This document shows positions 1 through 9,156 of a DNA stretch of 64,000 bases, piece after piece (position 1 is the first letter of the stretch; the number at the start of each line of letters is the position of its first letter). Under the pieces are notes generated by a model. That model was not told the origin of the DNA, did no database searches, and saw only the letters and a list, made by a program, of their open reading frames with translations. The stretch comes from Muribaculaceae bacterium (lineage in GTDB: Bacteria; Bacteroidota; Bacteroidia; Bacteroidales; Muribaculaceae): positions 1 through 64,000 of the forward strand of contig JAMPHP010000007.1 of the NCBI GenBank assembly GCA_023663365.1, written 5' to 3'. The translations under genes were made by a program, and so were the position numbers.

Positions 1-2
1 TC

Positions 3-1124
3 TCGATGAACTACGTGCTCACCGGTGCCGACAAGAGCATCGTTGACCTCACCCTCACCACCGACCACCCCAACCGCCCCGAAATCGCCTTCAACTCGGT
101 GCCCGTGCAGCGCAACTACCGCACCAACATCTTCGGCGCGCTCCTGACCAACCCCGCCAACTTCGAGGTTGAAATCGACAAGGAGTTCGGCGGCAACCAC
201 GACGTCGAGATAAAGGTCGTAGAGACTGCCGAGGAGCTCAAGGAAGCCATTGCACAGGGTGGCGATATTGTACTGCCCGCAGGCAAGACTATCGACGTGA
301 GCGAATTTATCACCGGCGATGCCGAGAACCTCTCCATCGACGAGCCCACCACCCTTCATATTGAAGGCACCCTTGCCAATGAGGCCCGTGGCCGCATCAA
401 TGTCACCGCACCCCTCATCGTGGAAGGCGGCAACATCGAAGTCGGCGAAGACTCCTACGGTATCTTCAACATCAAGAACGGCGGCTCGCTCAAGATGACC
501 GGCACCAAAATCACTCACAATAACAAGAAAGACGGCACACCCATCGGCCTGCGCGAAAATGGCTCGATTGAGCTCGAAAACGTAGAGATCAACTCGGGCT
601 TCGGCACCGTGTGCAGCTGGCGCGCCACAAGCTCCGGCACCATCTCGGCCAAGAACTGCATCTTCCGCTCGACATCGAACGAAGCCCGCGGCGGCCTGTA
701 CACTTACGCATTTAATATTGAAGGACCGGTAGAAGTAGTGCTCGACAACTGCGAGGTTTCCGGCGTACAGGGTGGTCTCGCGGCAGTTCAAGGAGCCAAA
801 GTCACCGTCAACGGCGGAAAATACTTCACCCACAAGCTCGCTGACGAGCCCAAGGCTCAGAACCACTATGCCGCTTATGCAGCACAGAACGGCCGCATCA
901 TCATCAACAGCGGCGATTTCTACTCCGAAGGCATGATGTCAATCTTAAATGGCGACAACGACAACCCCGGCGATCCTTTCGGCAGCTTTGAAGTGTACGG
1001 CGGCCGTTTCTCCGACCAGGGCTACGACGGTTCCATCCGCGACATCATCCACCTCTCCGACGACTATGTTTGGCAGCCTATCGAAGGTGACCCCATCTTC
1101 CACTGGACCGTTGTGAAGAAATAA
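3..1124 (+). CDS. Fimbrillin-like surface lipoprotein, beta-helix tip (5' partial)
   Basis: This is the 3' part of a gene that begins upstream of the window; reading is open to base 1 and the first complete codon starts at 3. The first ~65 residues match the end of the fimbrillin-like (DUF6562-type) module of the next two genes almost exactly and stop matching right after the GGNHD residues. The remaining ~300 residues differ from the neighbours: repeated short beta-strand/turn units with many N, G and V residues (for example NGGSLKM, NGSIELEN, GAKVTVNGGKYF) that look like a right-handed parallel beta-helix, without GLUG motifs. Inferred role: a cell-surface stalk/tip protein or adhesin. The signal peptide and lipobox lie outside the window. 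It is followed 37 bp later by a paralogue on the same strand, so the genes are probably cotranscribed. Confidence 0.8.
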   Translation, partial: SMNYVLTGADKSIVDLTLTTDHPNRPEIAFNSVPVQRNYRTNIFGALLTNPANFEVEIDKEFGGNHDVEIKVVETAEELKEAIAQGGDIVLPAGKTIDVSEFITGDAENLSIDEPTTLHIEGTLANEARGRINVTAPLIVEGGNIEVGEDSYGIFNIKNGGSLKMTGTKITHNNKKDGTPIGLRENGSIELENVEINSGFGTVCSWRATSSGTISAKNCIFRSTSNEARGGLYTYAFNIEGPVEVVLDNCEVSGVQGGLAAVQGAKVTVNGGKYFTHKLADEPKAQNHYAAYAAQNGRIIINSGDFYSEGMMSILNGDNDNPGDPFGSFEVYGGRFSDQGYDGSIRDIIHLSDDYVWQPIEGDPIFHWTVVKK

Positions 1125-1161
1125 AGAATTCTACAAACTGACATAAACCTGATATCAATCA

Positions 1162-3594
1162 ATGAAAAAGTATATCTACGGCACCCTGGCTATCGCAGCC
1201 ATTGCCATGGCCTCCTGCTCGCAGGAAGAGCCCGTGACTCCTCCCGCAGGTGACGGCACCGTGACCTTCTCGGCCAAGCTGCCCTCCATCGCTTCGCGTG
1301 CATTCGCCGACGGCACCACCGCCGCCAACCTCGACTACTACGTCTACGACGCAGAGGCAGCCGAGGGCGCGGCTCCCGTAATCACCGGCACCGCCACCTT
1401 CGACGCCGACCTCACAGCGCAGGTCAACCTCTCGCTCGTCACCGGCAAGACCTACGACATCGTGTTCTGGGCTTCGTCGGGAGCTGATTGCTACACCTAT
1501 ACCGAAGCCGACCGCTCCATCACCGTGACCTACGGCGGCGAAGCCAACGATGAGGCCCGCGACGCCTTCTTCAACACCGTGCAGGGCCTTGAGGTGAAGG
1601 GCGCAATCAACCAAAGCGTGGTCCTCAACCGACCCTTCGCTCAGGTCAACGTCGGCACTTCCGACCTCGACATCGCCTCAGCCGCAGGCTTCGACCTCAC
1701 CACCACCGGCCTGAAGATGGTGCTCCCCACCACGCTCAACCTCATGGATGGTACCGTGAGCGGCGAGGAGGCGGTAGCTGTCGAGTTCACTCAGACCGCC
1801 ATTCCCACCGCCGAGACCTTCCCCGTAGAGCCCACGACCTACGACTACATCTCGATGAACTACGTGCTCACCGGTGCCGACAAGAGCATCGTTGACCTCA
1901 CCCTCACCACCGACCACCCCAATCGCCCCGAAATCGCTTTCAACTCGGTGCCTGTGCAGCGCAACTACCGCACCAACATCTTCGGCGCTCTTCTGACCAA
2001 CCCCGCCAACTTCGAGGTGAAGATCGACAAGGAGTTCGGCGGCAATCACGACACGGAAGTCCCCGGCATCGTGTTCGACGAAGCCACCAAGACCTATACC
2101 ATCTCTGATGCCGGTGGCCTCGCCACTCTTGCCGAGATGGTAAACGGAGGCGAAAGCCTTGAAGGCATGACCGTGCTGCTGGCCGCCGACATCGTGCTCG
2201 CTGAGCCCGCCGCCGGCATAGGTACCTTCATCAACAACGGTGGCAGCGCTGCAGCAAAGAGTGCACCTTTCATGGGTACTTTCGACGGCCAGAACCACAC
2301 CGTGACAGGCTTCACAAGCACCGTCAGCGACTACAAGACCGCGGCCGGCTTCTTCGGCTACGTAGGTGGCGGAGCCGTGATCAAGAACCTCACCCTCAAA
2401 GATGCCGCCATCACAGGCACAGCCTACACCGGTGCGCTTATCGGCAAAGCTGACAAGGGCAAGAGCTGGGTGACCATCGAGAATGTGACCATCGACGGCG
2501 CAACAGTGATTTCGGTGCCTGCAATGGGCAGCGACGGCGCATACGACGGCGGCAACAACGTGGGCGGCCTCGTAGGCATCACACAGTACGGCATGGACGT
2601 GCAGGGTTGCACCGTGAGAAATTCGAGCGTGAGCGGCTATGCCAAGGTCGGCGGCATGTTCGGCATGGTGTGCAACATGAACCAGAGCGGCGACACGAAC
2701 CACACTGTCTACGCCAACAACAGCGTGATCAATACCACTGTGGCTCAGGACCTCACCAATGCATATGAGGCCACCGTGCCGACCACTATAGGTCAATTCT
2801 ACGGAATGCTCTCGGGCAGCGCGCTCCCCGACACCAACACCGCCACCGATGTCACCACCGGCATAGGCGTGTCCACTCCTGCAGCCCTGCAGGCTATTGC
2901 TGCGGCAGTCAATGCGGGCGACAACTTCAAGGGTAAGACCGTGCTGCTCATGGCCGACCTCGACCTCAAAGGCATAGCCTGGACACCGATAGGCAACGTT
3001 CTGGCCTATCCCTCGGTATCGTTCAACGGCATCTTCGACGGCCGCGGCCACACCATCTCCAACCTCACCGTCGACGACAAGACCCCCAACTATGCCTGCG
3101 CCGGCCTCTTCGGCTCCATCAACGGTAAGATCCGCAACCTCACGCTCAAAGACGTGAATGTGAAATCCACACACTACGCCGGTGCTCTCGTGGGCTACTC
3201 GTCGACCAACGTAGGCATGGAAATCTCCAACTGCCATATCGACGGCGGCACTGTCACTTCCGTACCCGAGCTCATCAACGGCTCTTACGACAACGGCGAC
3301 AAGTGCGGCGGCCTCATCGGCTACACCGTGGTAGGCGACGTGATCAAAGACTGCTCGGTGAAGAATGTCACCGTGCGTGCATACCGCGACCTCGGTGGCC
3401 TCGCAGGATACTCAACCGGCATAGCCACCATGACAGGCAACCACGTGGAGAACGTGACCGTAATCCAGGACAATACCAACGGCTACTCGTCGTCGCCCGT
3501 CACTACATATCGCGAAATCGTGGGCCGCTTCAATACCGGCGATCCCATGCAGGAAAACACTGCGACCAACGTAACTCTCCAATCTGTAAACTAA
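1162..3594 (+). CDS. Fimbrillin-like lipoprotein with GLUG-repeat C-terminus (copy 2)
   Basis: 810 residues. The N-terminus has a lipoprotein signal with lipobox MASC (Cys19), followed by SQEE, an acidic tail typical of Bacteroidales surface-exported lipoproteins. Residues ~30-297 form a DUF6562/fimbrillin-like beta module ending in the VQRNYRTNIFG segment and KEFGGNHD. Residues ~300-810 hold two blocks of GLUG-like repeats (GTFDGQNHT, GFFGYVGGGAVIKNLTLKD, GGLVGI, GGLIGY), each about 240 residues. GLUG repeats are found in bacterial surface adhesins and peptidases. Inferred function: surface stalk with an adhesive or carbohydrate-binding tip, possibly a type V-pilus-related component. No catalytic motif is visible. 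It lies between two paralogues, with 37 bp upstream and 15 bp downstream. Long stretches of the N-terminal coding DNA are identical to the third copy. Confidence 0.85.
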   Translation: MKKYIYGTLAIAAIAMASCSQEEPVTPPAGDGTVTFSAKLPSIASRAFADGTTAANLDYYVYDAEAAEGAAPVITGTATFDADLTAQVNLSLVTGKTYDIVFWASSGADCYTYTEADRSITVTYGGEANDEARDAFFNTVQGLEVKGAINQSVVLNRPFAQVNVGTSDLDIASAAGFDLTTTGLKMVLPTTLNLMDGTVSGEEAVAVEFTQTAIPTAETFPVEPTTYDYISMNYVLTGADKSIVDLTLTTDHPNRPEIAFNSVPVQRNYRTNIFGALLTNPANFEVKIDKEFGGNHDTEVPGIVFDEATKTYTISDAGGLATLAEMVNGGESLEGMTVLLAADIVLAEPAAGIGTFINNGGSAAAKSAPFMGTFDGQNHTVTGFTSTVSDYKTAAGFFGYVGGGAVIKNLTLKDAAITGTAYTGALIGKADKGKSWVTIENVTIDGATVISVPAMGSDGAYDGGNNVGGLVGITQYGMDVQGCTVRNSSVSGYAKVGGMFGMVCNMNQSGDTNHTVYANNSVINTTVAQDLTNAYEATVPTTIGQFYGMLSGSALPDTNTATDVTTGIGVSTPAALQAIAAAVNAGDNFKGKTVLLMADLDLKGIAWTPIGNVLAYPSVSFNGIFDGRGHTISNLTVDDKTPNYACAGLFGSINGKIRNLTLKDVNVKSTHYAGALVGYSSTNVGMEISNCHIDGGTVTSVPELINGSYDNGDKCGGLIGYTVVGDVIKDCSVKNVTVRAYRDLGGLAGYSTGIATMTGNHVENVTVIQDNTNGYSSSPVTTYREIVGRFNTGDPMQENTATNVTLQSVN

Positions 3595-3609
3595 TCACGA
3601 AATAAGTCA

Positions 3610-6171
3610 ATGAAAAAGTATATATATGGTGCTCTGGCCATAGCCGCCATCACTATGGCCTCCTGCTCGCAGGAAGAGCCCGTGGCTCCTCCCGCAGGTG
3701 AAGGCAACGTGACCTTCTCGGCCAAGCTGCCGGCCATCGCGTCGCGTGCCTTCGCCGACGGCACCACCGCCGCCAACCTCGACTACTACGTCTACGACGC
3801 TGAGGCTGCCGAGGGCACTGCTCCCGTTATCACCGGCACCGCCACCTTCGACGCCGACCTCACCGCGCAGGTCAACCTCTCGCTCGTCACCGGCAAGACC
3901 TACGACATCGTGTTCTGGGCTTCGTCGGGAGCTGATTGCTACACCTATACCGAAGCCGACCGCTCCATCACCGTGACCTACGGCGGCGAAGCCAACGATG
4001 AGGCCCGCGACGCCTTCTTCAACACCGTGCAGGGCCTTGAGGTGAAGGGCGCAATCAACCAAAGCGTGGTCCTCAACCGACCCTTCGCTCAGGTCAACGT
4101 CGGCACTTCCGACCTCGACATCGCCTCAGCCGCAGGCTTCGACCTCACCACCACCGGCCTGAAGATGGTGCTCCCCACCACGCTCAACCTCATGGATGGT
4201 ACCGTGAGCGGCGAGGAGGCGGTAGCTGTCGAGTTCACTCAGACCGCCATTCCCACCGCCGAGACCTTCCCCGTAGAGCCCACGACCTACGACTACATCT
4301 CGATGAACTACGTGCTCACCGGTGCCGACAAGAGCATCGTTGACCTCACCCTTACCACCGACCACCCCAATCGCCCCGAAATCGCCTTCAACTCGGTGCC
4401 TGTGCAGCGCAACTACCGTACCAACATCTTCGGCGCGCTCCTCACCAATCCCGCCAACTTCGAGGTGAAGATCGACAAGGAGTTCGGCGGCAACCAGGAT
4501 GTAGATCAGTCGGGTGACGAAATCGCCCCTGGTGTCCGCTTCAATGCCGACACCAAGACCTATATCCTCAGCTCTGCCGAGGGCATGGAGTGGTTCGCCA
4601 ACGAGTCCAAGACCAATCTTTTCACCGGCTATACCGTGAAACTCTCTGCCGACATCGACCTTAAAGAGGTGGCTTGGACTCCCGTGGCTAAAAACTCGTA
4701 CTTCAACGGCACATTCGACGGCGCCGGCTTCACCGTAGCCAACCTTACGGTGAGCGACCCCGATGCCGCCGGCCTCTTCTGGTCGGTGCGCGGCACGGTG
4801 AAAAACCTCACCCTCACCAATGTGAATGTCAGCGGCAACTTCAAAGCGGGTGCCGTGAGTGGCGACGGCCTTTGCGGACACTTCGAGAACTGCACCGTCG
4901 ACGGCGGTAAGGTGGTATCGACACCCCGCCTCAAAGGCGGAGTCTACGACGACGGCAACAACGTGGGCGGCATCACGGGCTACCTCTCGGCCGAACCCTC
5001 GGCATCGCTCACAGGCTGCACCGTGCGCAACCTCACCGTGCAGGCCTATCGCACAGTGGGCGCAGTGGTGGGTACTCTCAACAACAGCGCTGCTGTATTC
5101 GAGAACAACACCGCCGAGAACTGCAAGGTGATCTCCTTCCAGAATACTCAGAACTACGACGGCGCACCCCGCCGCCCCGAAGCCGGTGAGCTCTTCGGCC
5201 GCACCGTCAACTCCGCCACCCCCGGTGCCGGCAACACTGCCACCGCAGTGGAGGTATCGGAGCTTAAGGCTGATGATGGCGGCAATGTGGCCGTCAGCAG
5301 CGCCGAAGCATTTCGTGCCGTAGGTGCCATTGTGGCTGCCGGCAACGACTTCAAGGGAGCCACGCTCACCCTCGATGCCGACATCGACCTCGAAGGGCAG
5401 GGTATGTACATCGGCTCTTGGGCAAATCCTTTCCGCGGCACTTTCGACGGTCAGGGCCACACCATAGCCAATGTAAGTGTCAATCCCGAAGGTGTTGACT
5501 ACGACCAGATTGGCCTTTTTATGCCCAACAGAGCCACTATCAAGAATGTAGTGATCGACGGTGCCACCGTGCGCGGCCGCCACAACATCGGCCTCATCGC
5601 CGGCAACTGCCAGTACAGCAAATTCGAGAATATCACCGTGAAAGGCCTCGTGCAGATTACCGTGAGTGGTAACGACTGCGGTGTCATCGCAGGTAAATAT
5701 GCCATGAACAGCAGCGACATCACCATCGATGTGGAGCCCGGCAGCTTCGTGAAGTGCACGCGCGTGAACAATCTCAACTTCATAGGCGGTGTATTCGGCT
5801 ACACCGAAGAGCCCGCCACGTTCACCAACATCAAGAGCAACATCGACGTGATCGGTGTAGGCGCCGGTGTAGGTGGCGTCACCGGAATGGCACACCGCGG
5901 CACCAAGTGGATAAACTGCTCCTCGAGCGGCAACATCTCCGTGGCCGTCGGCACTAACCCCGACAACGACGAGCTCACCATTGGCGGCATCGCCGGTATG
6001 TGGATGAAAAATGAAGGCGCACACGTTGTGATGCAGGGCTGCTCATTCACCGGCACTCTCTCATCGACTCTCAACGGCGAGCCCGTGGAGCTCACCGACC
6101 GCTACCGCTACAGCGGCCTCGACTGGAACGGCGCTCCCAACACCGACAGCTGTCTCGAAATTATCGACTAA
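3610..6171 (+). CDS. Fimbrillin-like lipoprotein with GLUG-repeat C-terminus (copy 3)
   Basis: 853 residues. Signal peptide and lipobox (MASC, Cys19, then SQEE) match copy 2, and the fimbrillin-like module (residues ~30-297) differs from copy 2 at only a few early positions. After KEFGGNQD the sequence departs: a first GLUG-type block (residues ~300-540; TFDGAGFTVANLTVSD, AGLFWSVRGTVKNLTLTN, VGGITGYLS) and a second, related but distinct block (~560-853; TFDGQGHTIANVSV, IGLFMPNRATIKNVVIDG, GVFGYTEEPATFTNI). Inferred function: surface adhesin with the same anchor/stalk and a different tip. Last gene of the array; a strong hairpin terminator follows 20 bp after the stop. Codon use matches the neighbours. 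Confidence 0.85.
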   Translation: MKKYIYGALAIAAITMASCSQEEPVAPPAGEGNVTFSAKLPAIASRAFADGTTAANLDYYVYDAEAAEGTAPVITGTATFDADLTAQVNLSLVTGKTYDIVFWASSGADCYTYTEADRSITVTYGGEANDEARDAFFNTVQGLEVKGAINQSVVLNRPFAQVNVGTSDLDIASAAGFDLTTTGLKMVLPTTLNLMDGTVSGEEAVAVEFTQTAIPTAETFPVEPTTYDYISMNYVLTGADKSIVDLTLTTDHPNRPEIAFNSVPVQRNYRTNIFGALLTNPANFEVKIDKEFGGNQDVDQSGDEIAPGVRFNADTKTYILSSAEGMEWFANESKTNLFTGYTVKLSADIDLKEVAWTPVAKNSYFNGTFDGAGFTVANLTVSDPDAAGLFWSVRGTVKNLTLTNVNVSGNFKAGAVSGDGLCGHFENCTVDGGKVVSTPRLKGGVYDDGNNVGGITGYLSAEPSASLTGCTVRNLTVQAYRTVGAVVGTLNNSAAVFENNTAENCKVISFQNTQNYDGAPRRPEAGELFGRTVNSATPGAGNTATAVEVSELKADDGGNVAVSSAEAFRAVGAIVAAGNDFKGATLTLDADIDLEGQGMYIGSWANPFRGTFDGQGHTIANVSVNPEGVDYDQIGLFMPNRATIKNVVIDGATVRGRHNIGLIAGNCQYSKFENITVKGLVQITVSGNDCGVIAGKYAMNSSDITIDVEPGSFVKCTRVNNLNFIGGVFGYTEEPATFTNIKSNIDVIGVGAGVGGVTGMAHRGTKWINCSSSGNISVAVGTNPDNDELTIGGIAGMWMKNEGAHVVMQGCSFTGTLSSTLNGEPVELTDRYRYSGLDWNGAPNTDSCLEIID

Positions 6172-6190
6172 TCTAATCCTTCTATATGTG

Positions 6191-6230
6191 TCCACCCGGC
6201 AAGTTTTCGCTTGTCGGGTGGATTGTTGTT
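6191..6230 (+). terminator. Rho-independent terminator of the lipoprotein array
   Basis: Inverted repeat TCCACCCGGCAAG / CTTGTCGGGTGGA (6191-6203 and 6210-6222, one G-T mismatch) with loop TTTTCG and a T-rich tail (TTGTTGTT). It starts 20 bp past the stop of the third lipoprotein gene. Confidence 0.8.
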
Positions 6231-6302
6231 GGGGGGAATAGGGAGGCCATCGCCATTGGCGCTTACGCAAGAAATCCGCTGCGGCGGGAAGTTACTCCCT
6301 TC

Positions 6303-6368
6303 ACCTTTCCTGGGTTTGGAAACCCCACTGAAGGGTTGCGGGGGATAATGAAATCCCCCGCGGCGGGG
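6303..6368. repeat. GC-rich palindromic dispersed repeat, copy P1
   Basis: This 66-bp segment matches 46965-47030 at about 59 of 66 positions by eye. It contains a 9-bp perfect stem GCGGGGGAT / ATCCCCCGC (6338-6346, 6353-6361) around a six-base loop AATGAA. Further GCGGGG/CCCCGC units follow up to about 6415. It sits in the convergent gap between the lipoprotein array and the fructose bisphosphatase gene (6172-6431), which holds no gene. Confidence 0.75.
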
Positions 6369-6431
6369 CACGGCGGGCAATCCCCCGCGGCGGGGCGTGG
6401 CGGGGCACGGTGGGGCAACTACGGATAAGGA

Positions 6432-8417
6432 TCAGCGCTCTTTGATGAGGCCGTGACGGTAGGCGAAGAGGAGTTCTTTGAGTTCGTCGATCTGGGCCTG
6501 GAGCTCGCGGCCTTTGTCGGTGTCGCGCACGCGCATACGGTGGTTTGTGAGCTCTACAATCTCGGTGGTGGATACGATGTCGGTGCCGTTGCGGATTGCT
6601 TCGTCGGCCGAGGTGAATGGCTCGTGCTTCACGAGCTGGAAGCCGCGTGAGTGGAACACGAGGGTGTAGCCTGCAATACCTGTAGTGGCGTGGTAGGCCT
6701 TTGCAAAGCCTCCGTCGATGACCATGAGCTTGCCTCCGGCGCGGATAGGGAGTTCGCCCTTTGAGAGCTTGACGGGTACGTGGCCGTTGATGATGTGGCG
6801 ATGGTTGCCGCCCACACCGAACTCGTCGAGAATCATATCGCACACCTCGGGTTGGTTGCGCAGGTCGTAGTAGTGTCCTTTCTCCTCGTGGTAGGTGGCT
6901 TTGTCGGTGAGGAAGTATCGCTCGAAGGTGGCCATCTTCGATTTATCGAAGAGAGGGGAGTCGGGGCCGCACCACAGGTACCAGTAGAAATCGCGGGCAT
7001 AGTCGCGGTCGGCCGCCGGGGTGTCGTAGTTGAAGGCCGCCCGCATCACTGCCTCAGTCTTTTCCATGAGCGCACGACCTTTATAGCTCTGTCCGGCGAT
7101 ATCCACTCCGCGCAGTGTGCCGTCGATGTTCATGGGCAGGGAGGCGTGGAAGAGTAGGTTGGAGTTGTATACGCCGTACATCGAGCCGTGGCTCAGGAGG
7201 AGCTTCACGTGGCGCGCGAGCTTGTCGCTCACTCTGAACGAGTGGCACAGCTTGGCAATGAGCTGCTCCTCGTCGGGGGTGAGGCGGTATGGGTCGGCGG
7301 GGTCGATGGTGGGGAAGTTGGTGTCGTTGAGTGGGTATTCCTTGCCCTCGATGTTGATGATGCCGCGATTGTAGTCGATGCACTCGAGCAGGAGGCGGTC
7401 GTCCATCTGCCACTCGGGGTGCTTGCGGATGAGCGCGCCCTCGACCTTGAACTGGAGGATTGCTATGGCCTTGTGCATACGAGCGCTCAGGCGTAGGGTT
7501 TTCTCCGACATGTCGTCGCTGTCCTCGCTGAGCTTGGGCTCGAAGCCGCGGCAGTCGTCGTCGGCGTAGGTCTCCATGGCGAATGTTGCCAGCGGCACAA
7601 GGTTGATGCCGTAGCCTTCTTCGATGGTTGCGAGATTGGCGTAGCGGAGCGATATGCGGAGTACGTTGGCTATGGATGCCTCGTTTCCGGCGGCGGCACC
7701 CATCCAGAGGGCGTCGTGGTTGCCCCACTGGAAGTCGAATTTATCGTATGCCGCGAGGGTGTCGAGGATGATGTGAGCGCCCGGGCCGCGGTCGTAGACA
7801 TCGCCGAGGATGTGCAGGTGGTCGATGCTGAGGTGCTGGATCACATTGCACATGGCCACGATGAAGGCGTCGGCGCGGCCTGTGGTGATGATGGTCTCGA
7901 TGATGCGTGCGAAGTAGGCCTGCTTATCCTCTTCGGAGGGCGACTCGTGGAGCAGCTCCTCGATGATGTAGGCAAACTCATGCGGCAGCGCCTTGCGCAC
8001 TTTCGAGCGGGTGTACTTCGAGGTCACCGACTGGAGCACCTTCACGAGGCGATGCAGGGTGATGGTGTAGAAGTCGGTGATATTGACAGCCGGGTCTTCG
8101 GTGATGTACTCGAGCTTTTTCTCAGGATAATATATGAGGGTGCAGAGCTCGCGTATGTCGGCTGCCGAGAGCGAGGTGCCGAAAATCTCGGTGACTTTTC
8201 GCTTGATGTTGCCCGAGGCATTGCGGAGAATGTGCACGAAGGCCTCGTGCTCGCCGTGGAGGTCGGCCACGAAGTGCTCGGTGCCTTTTGGCAGGTTGAG
8301 GATGGCCTCGAGGTTGATGATCTCGGTGGAGGCAGCGCCTATGTTTCGGAAAGTGTTCGAGAGAAGCTCGAGAACGCGCCTGTCGGCACTGACTTTTTCT
8401 TCGGTAAAGCCGGACAT
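6432..8417 (-). CDS. fbp: Class 3 fructose-1,6-bisphosphatase
   Basis: 661 residues, the usual length for the class 3 (Firmicutes/Bacteroidetes) enzyme that hydrolyses fructose 1,6-bisphosphate to fructose 6-phosphate in gluconeogenesis. Metallophosphatase motifs are clear: VADLHGEHEAF near residue 53, GDVYDRGPG near 203 and FQWGNHDALWMG near 231, plus INGHVPVK and MVIDGGFAKAY near the C-terminus. The start is ATG at 8417; upstream in-frame context gives no better start. It lies downstream of a small outer-membrane protein gene on the same strand, separated by 43 bp that hold a tandem ATGAGKT heptamer tract. Cytoplasmic. Confidence 0.95.
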   Translation of the reverse strand: MSGFTEEKVSADRRVLELLSNTFRNIGAASTEIINLEAILNLPKGTEHFVADLHGEHEAFVHILRNASGNIKRKVTEIFGTSLSAADIRELCTLIYYPEKKLEYITEDPAVNITDFYTITLHRLVKVLQSVTSKYTRSKVRKALPHEFAYIIEELLHESPSEEDKQAYFARIIETIITTGRADAFIVAMCNVIQHLSIDHLHILGDVYDRGPGAHIILDTLAAYDKFDFQWGNHDALWMGAAAGNEASIANVLRISLRYANLATIEEGYGINLVPLATFAMETYADDDCRGFEPKLSEDSDDMSEKTLRLSARMHKAIAILQFKVEGALIRKHPEWQMDDRLLLECIDYNRGIINIEGKEYPLNDTNFPTIDPADPYRLTPDEEQLIAKLCHSFRVSDKLARHVKLLLSHGSMYGVYNSNLLFHASLPMNIDGTLRGVDIAGQSYKGRALMEKTEAVMRAAFNYDTPAADRDYARDFYWYLWCGPDSPLFDKSKMATFERYFLTDKATYHEEKGHYYDLRNQPEVCDMILDEFGVGGNHRHIINGHVPVKLSKGELPIRAGGKLMVIDGGFAKAYHATTGIAGYTLVFHSRGFQLVKHEPFTSADEAIRNGTDIVSTTEIVELTNHRMRVRDTDKGRELQAQIDELKELLFAYRHGLIKER

Positions 8418-8425
8418 GCTGAGAA

Positions 8426-8458
8426 GATATGAGTTATGAGGTATGAGTTATGAGGTAT
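8426..8458. repeat. Short tandem ATGAGKT heptamer tract
   Basis: Between two minus-strand genes the sequence repeats ATGAGTT ATGAGGT ATGAGTT ATGAGGT, a four-unit 7-bp tandem. The same words recur near 28757-28785, 28947-28985 (reverse), 39162-39240 and 46876-46903. Confidence 0.7.
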
Positions 8459-8460
8459 CC

Positions 8461-9156
8461 TTAGAAAGTCACACCGATTTTCACCGTGGCGAAGTGGAGG
8501 TCGGTGAAGTCGTGCGTCATCTCTTCACCCACCACCTTGCGGCGCTGGATGAAAGAGTATCCCATGAACATGTGCGATGAGAACTTCGCATTTCCGGCGA
8601 GCCTGAAGCCTATGCCGGTAGAGCCGTAGATGCCTGTCTGCTGGTGGTTGTGCTCGAGGTAGTTGAGCGATACACCGCCTTTTAGCTCCCAGAACACGCG
8701 TGTGGGGCGGTCGGTGAAGTTTGTGCGGAAGAGGAGGAAGAGAGGGTAGGAGCGGAAGGAGTTCGACACGGGGATATTGGCCTGCGCACCCACGCCGAGG
8801 AAGTTTATCCACCCGCGCTTCATGCCGAAAGCGAGGCCGAAGTCGATTGAGCTCATGTCGTTGCCGCTCATGTCGATGGAAGCCCCGAGGTCGGCACCCC
8901 ATGCGAATTTCACTTTGATTTTCTCTTTGGGGGCGGTGGTGGCGGGGCTTGTGGTGGCGGTGTGGCGCTTCTGCGGTATGGGAGCGGGGATTGGCACGAG
9001 CTCGTCGTCGACTACGGCGGCTGCCGAATCGGCGAAAATCACGATGGTGCCGCGCTCGACATACACGGTGTCGTGCGGCGCTTCGGAGGCTCGCAGGGCG
9101 GGGGCGCACAGCAGTGCTGACATGCAGCCAATCAGGATGGAGAGCAGGCGGTTCAT
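8461..9156 (-). CDS. Small outer-membrane beta-barrel protein
   Basis: 231 residues. An N-terminal signal peptide (hydrophobic residues ~4-22) is followed by a low-complexity Pro/Ala/Thr linker and, from residue ~80, alternating amphipathic strands ending in an aromatic residue (VKIGVTF), the usual signature of an outer-membrane barrel of the PorT/OmpA-barrel-like type. No specific family is recognised. Its start overlaps the stop of prmA by four bases (9153-9156), so the two are translationally coupled. The function is unknown; envelope location is inferred from the signal peptide and terminal Phe. Confidence 0.75.
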   Translation of the reverse strand: MNRLLSILIGCMSALLCAPALRASEAPHDTVYVERGTIVIFADSAAAVVDDELVPIPAPIPQKRHTATTSPATTAPKEKIKVKFAWGADLGASIDMSGNDMSSIDFGLAFGMKRGWINFLGVGAQANIPVSNSFRSYPLFLLFRTNFTDRPTRVFWELKGGVSLNYLEHNHQQTGIYGSTGIGFRLAGNAKFSSHMFMGYSFIQRRKVVGEEMTHDFTDLHFATVKIGVTF

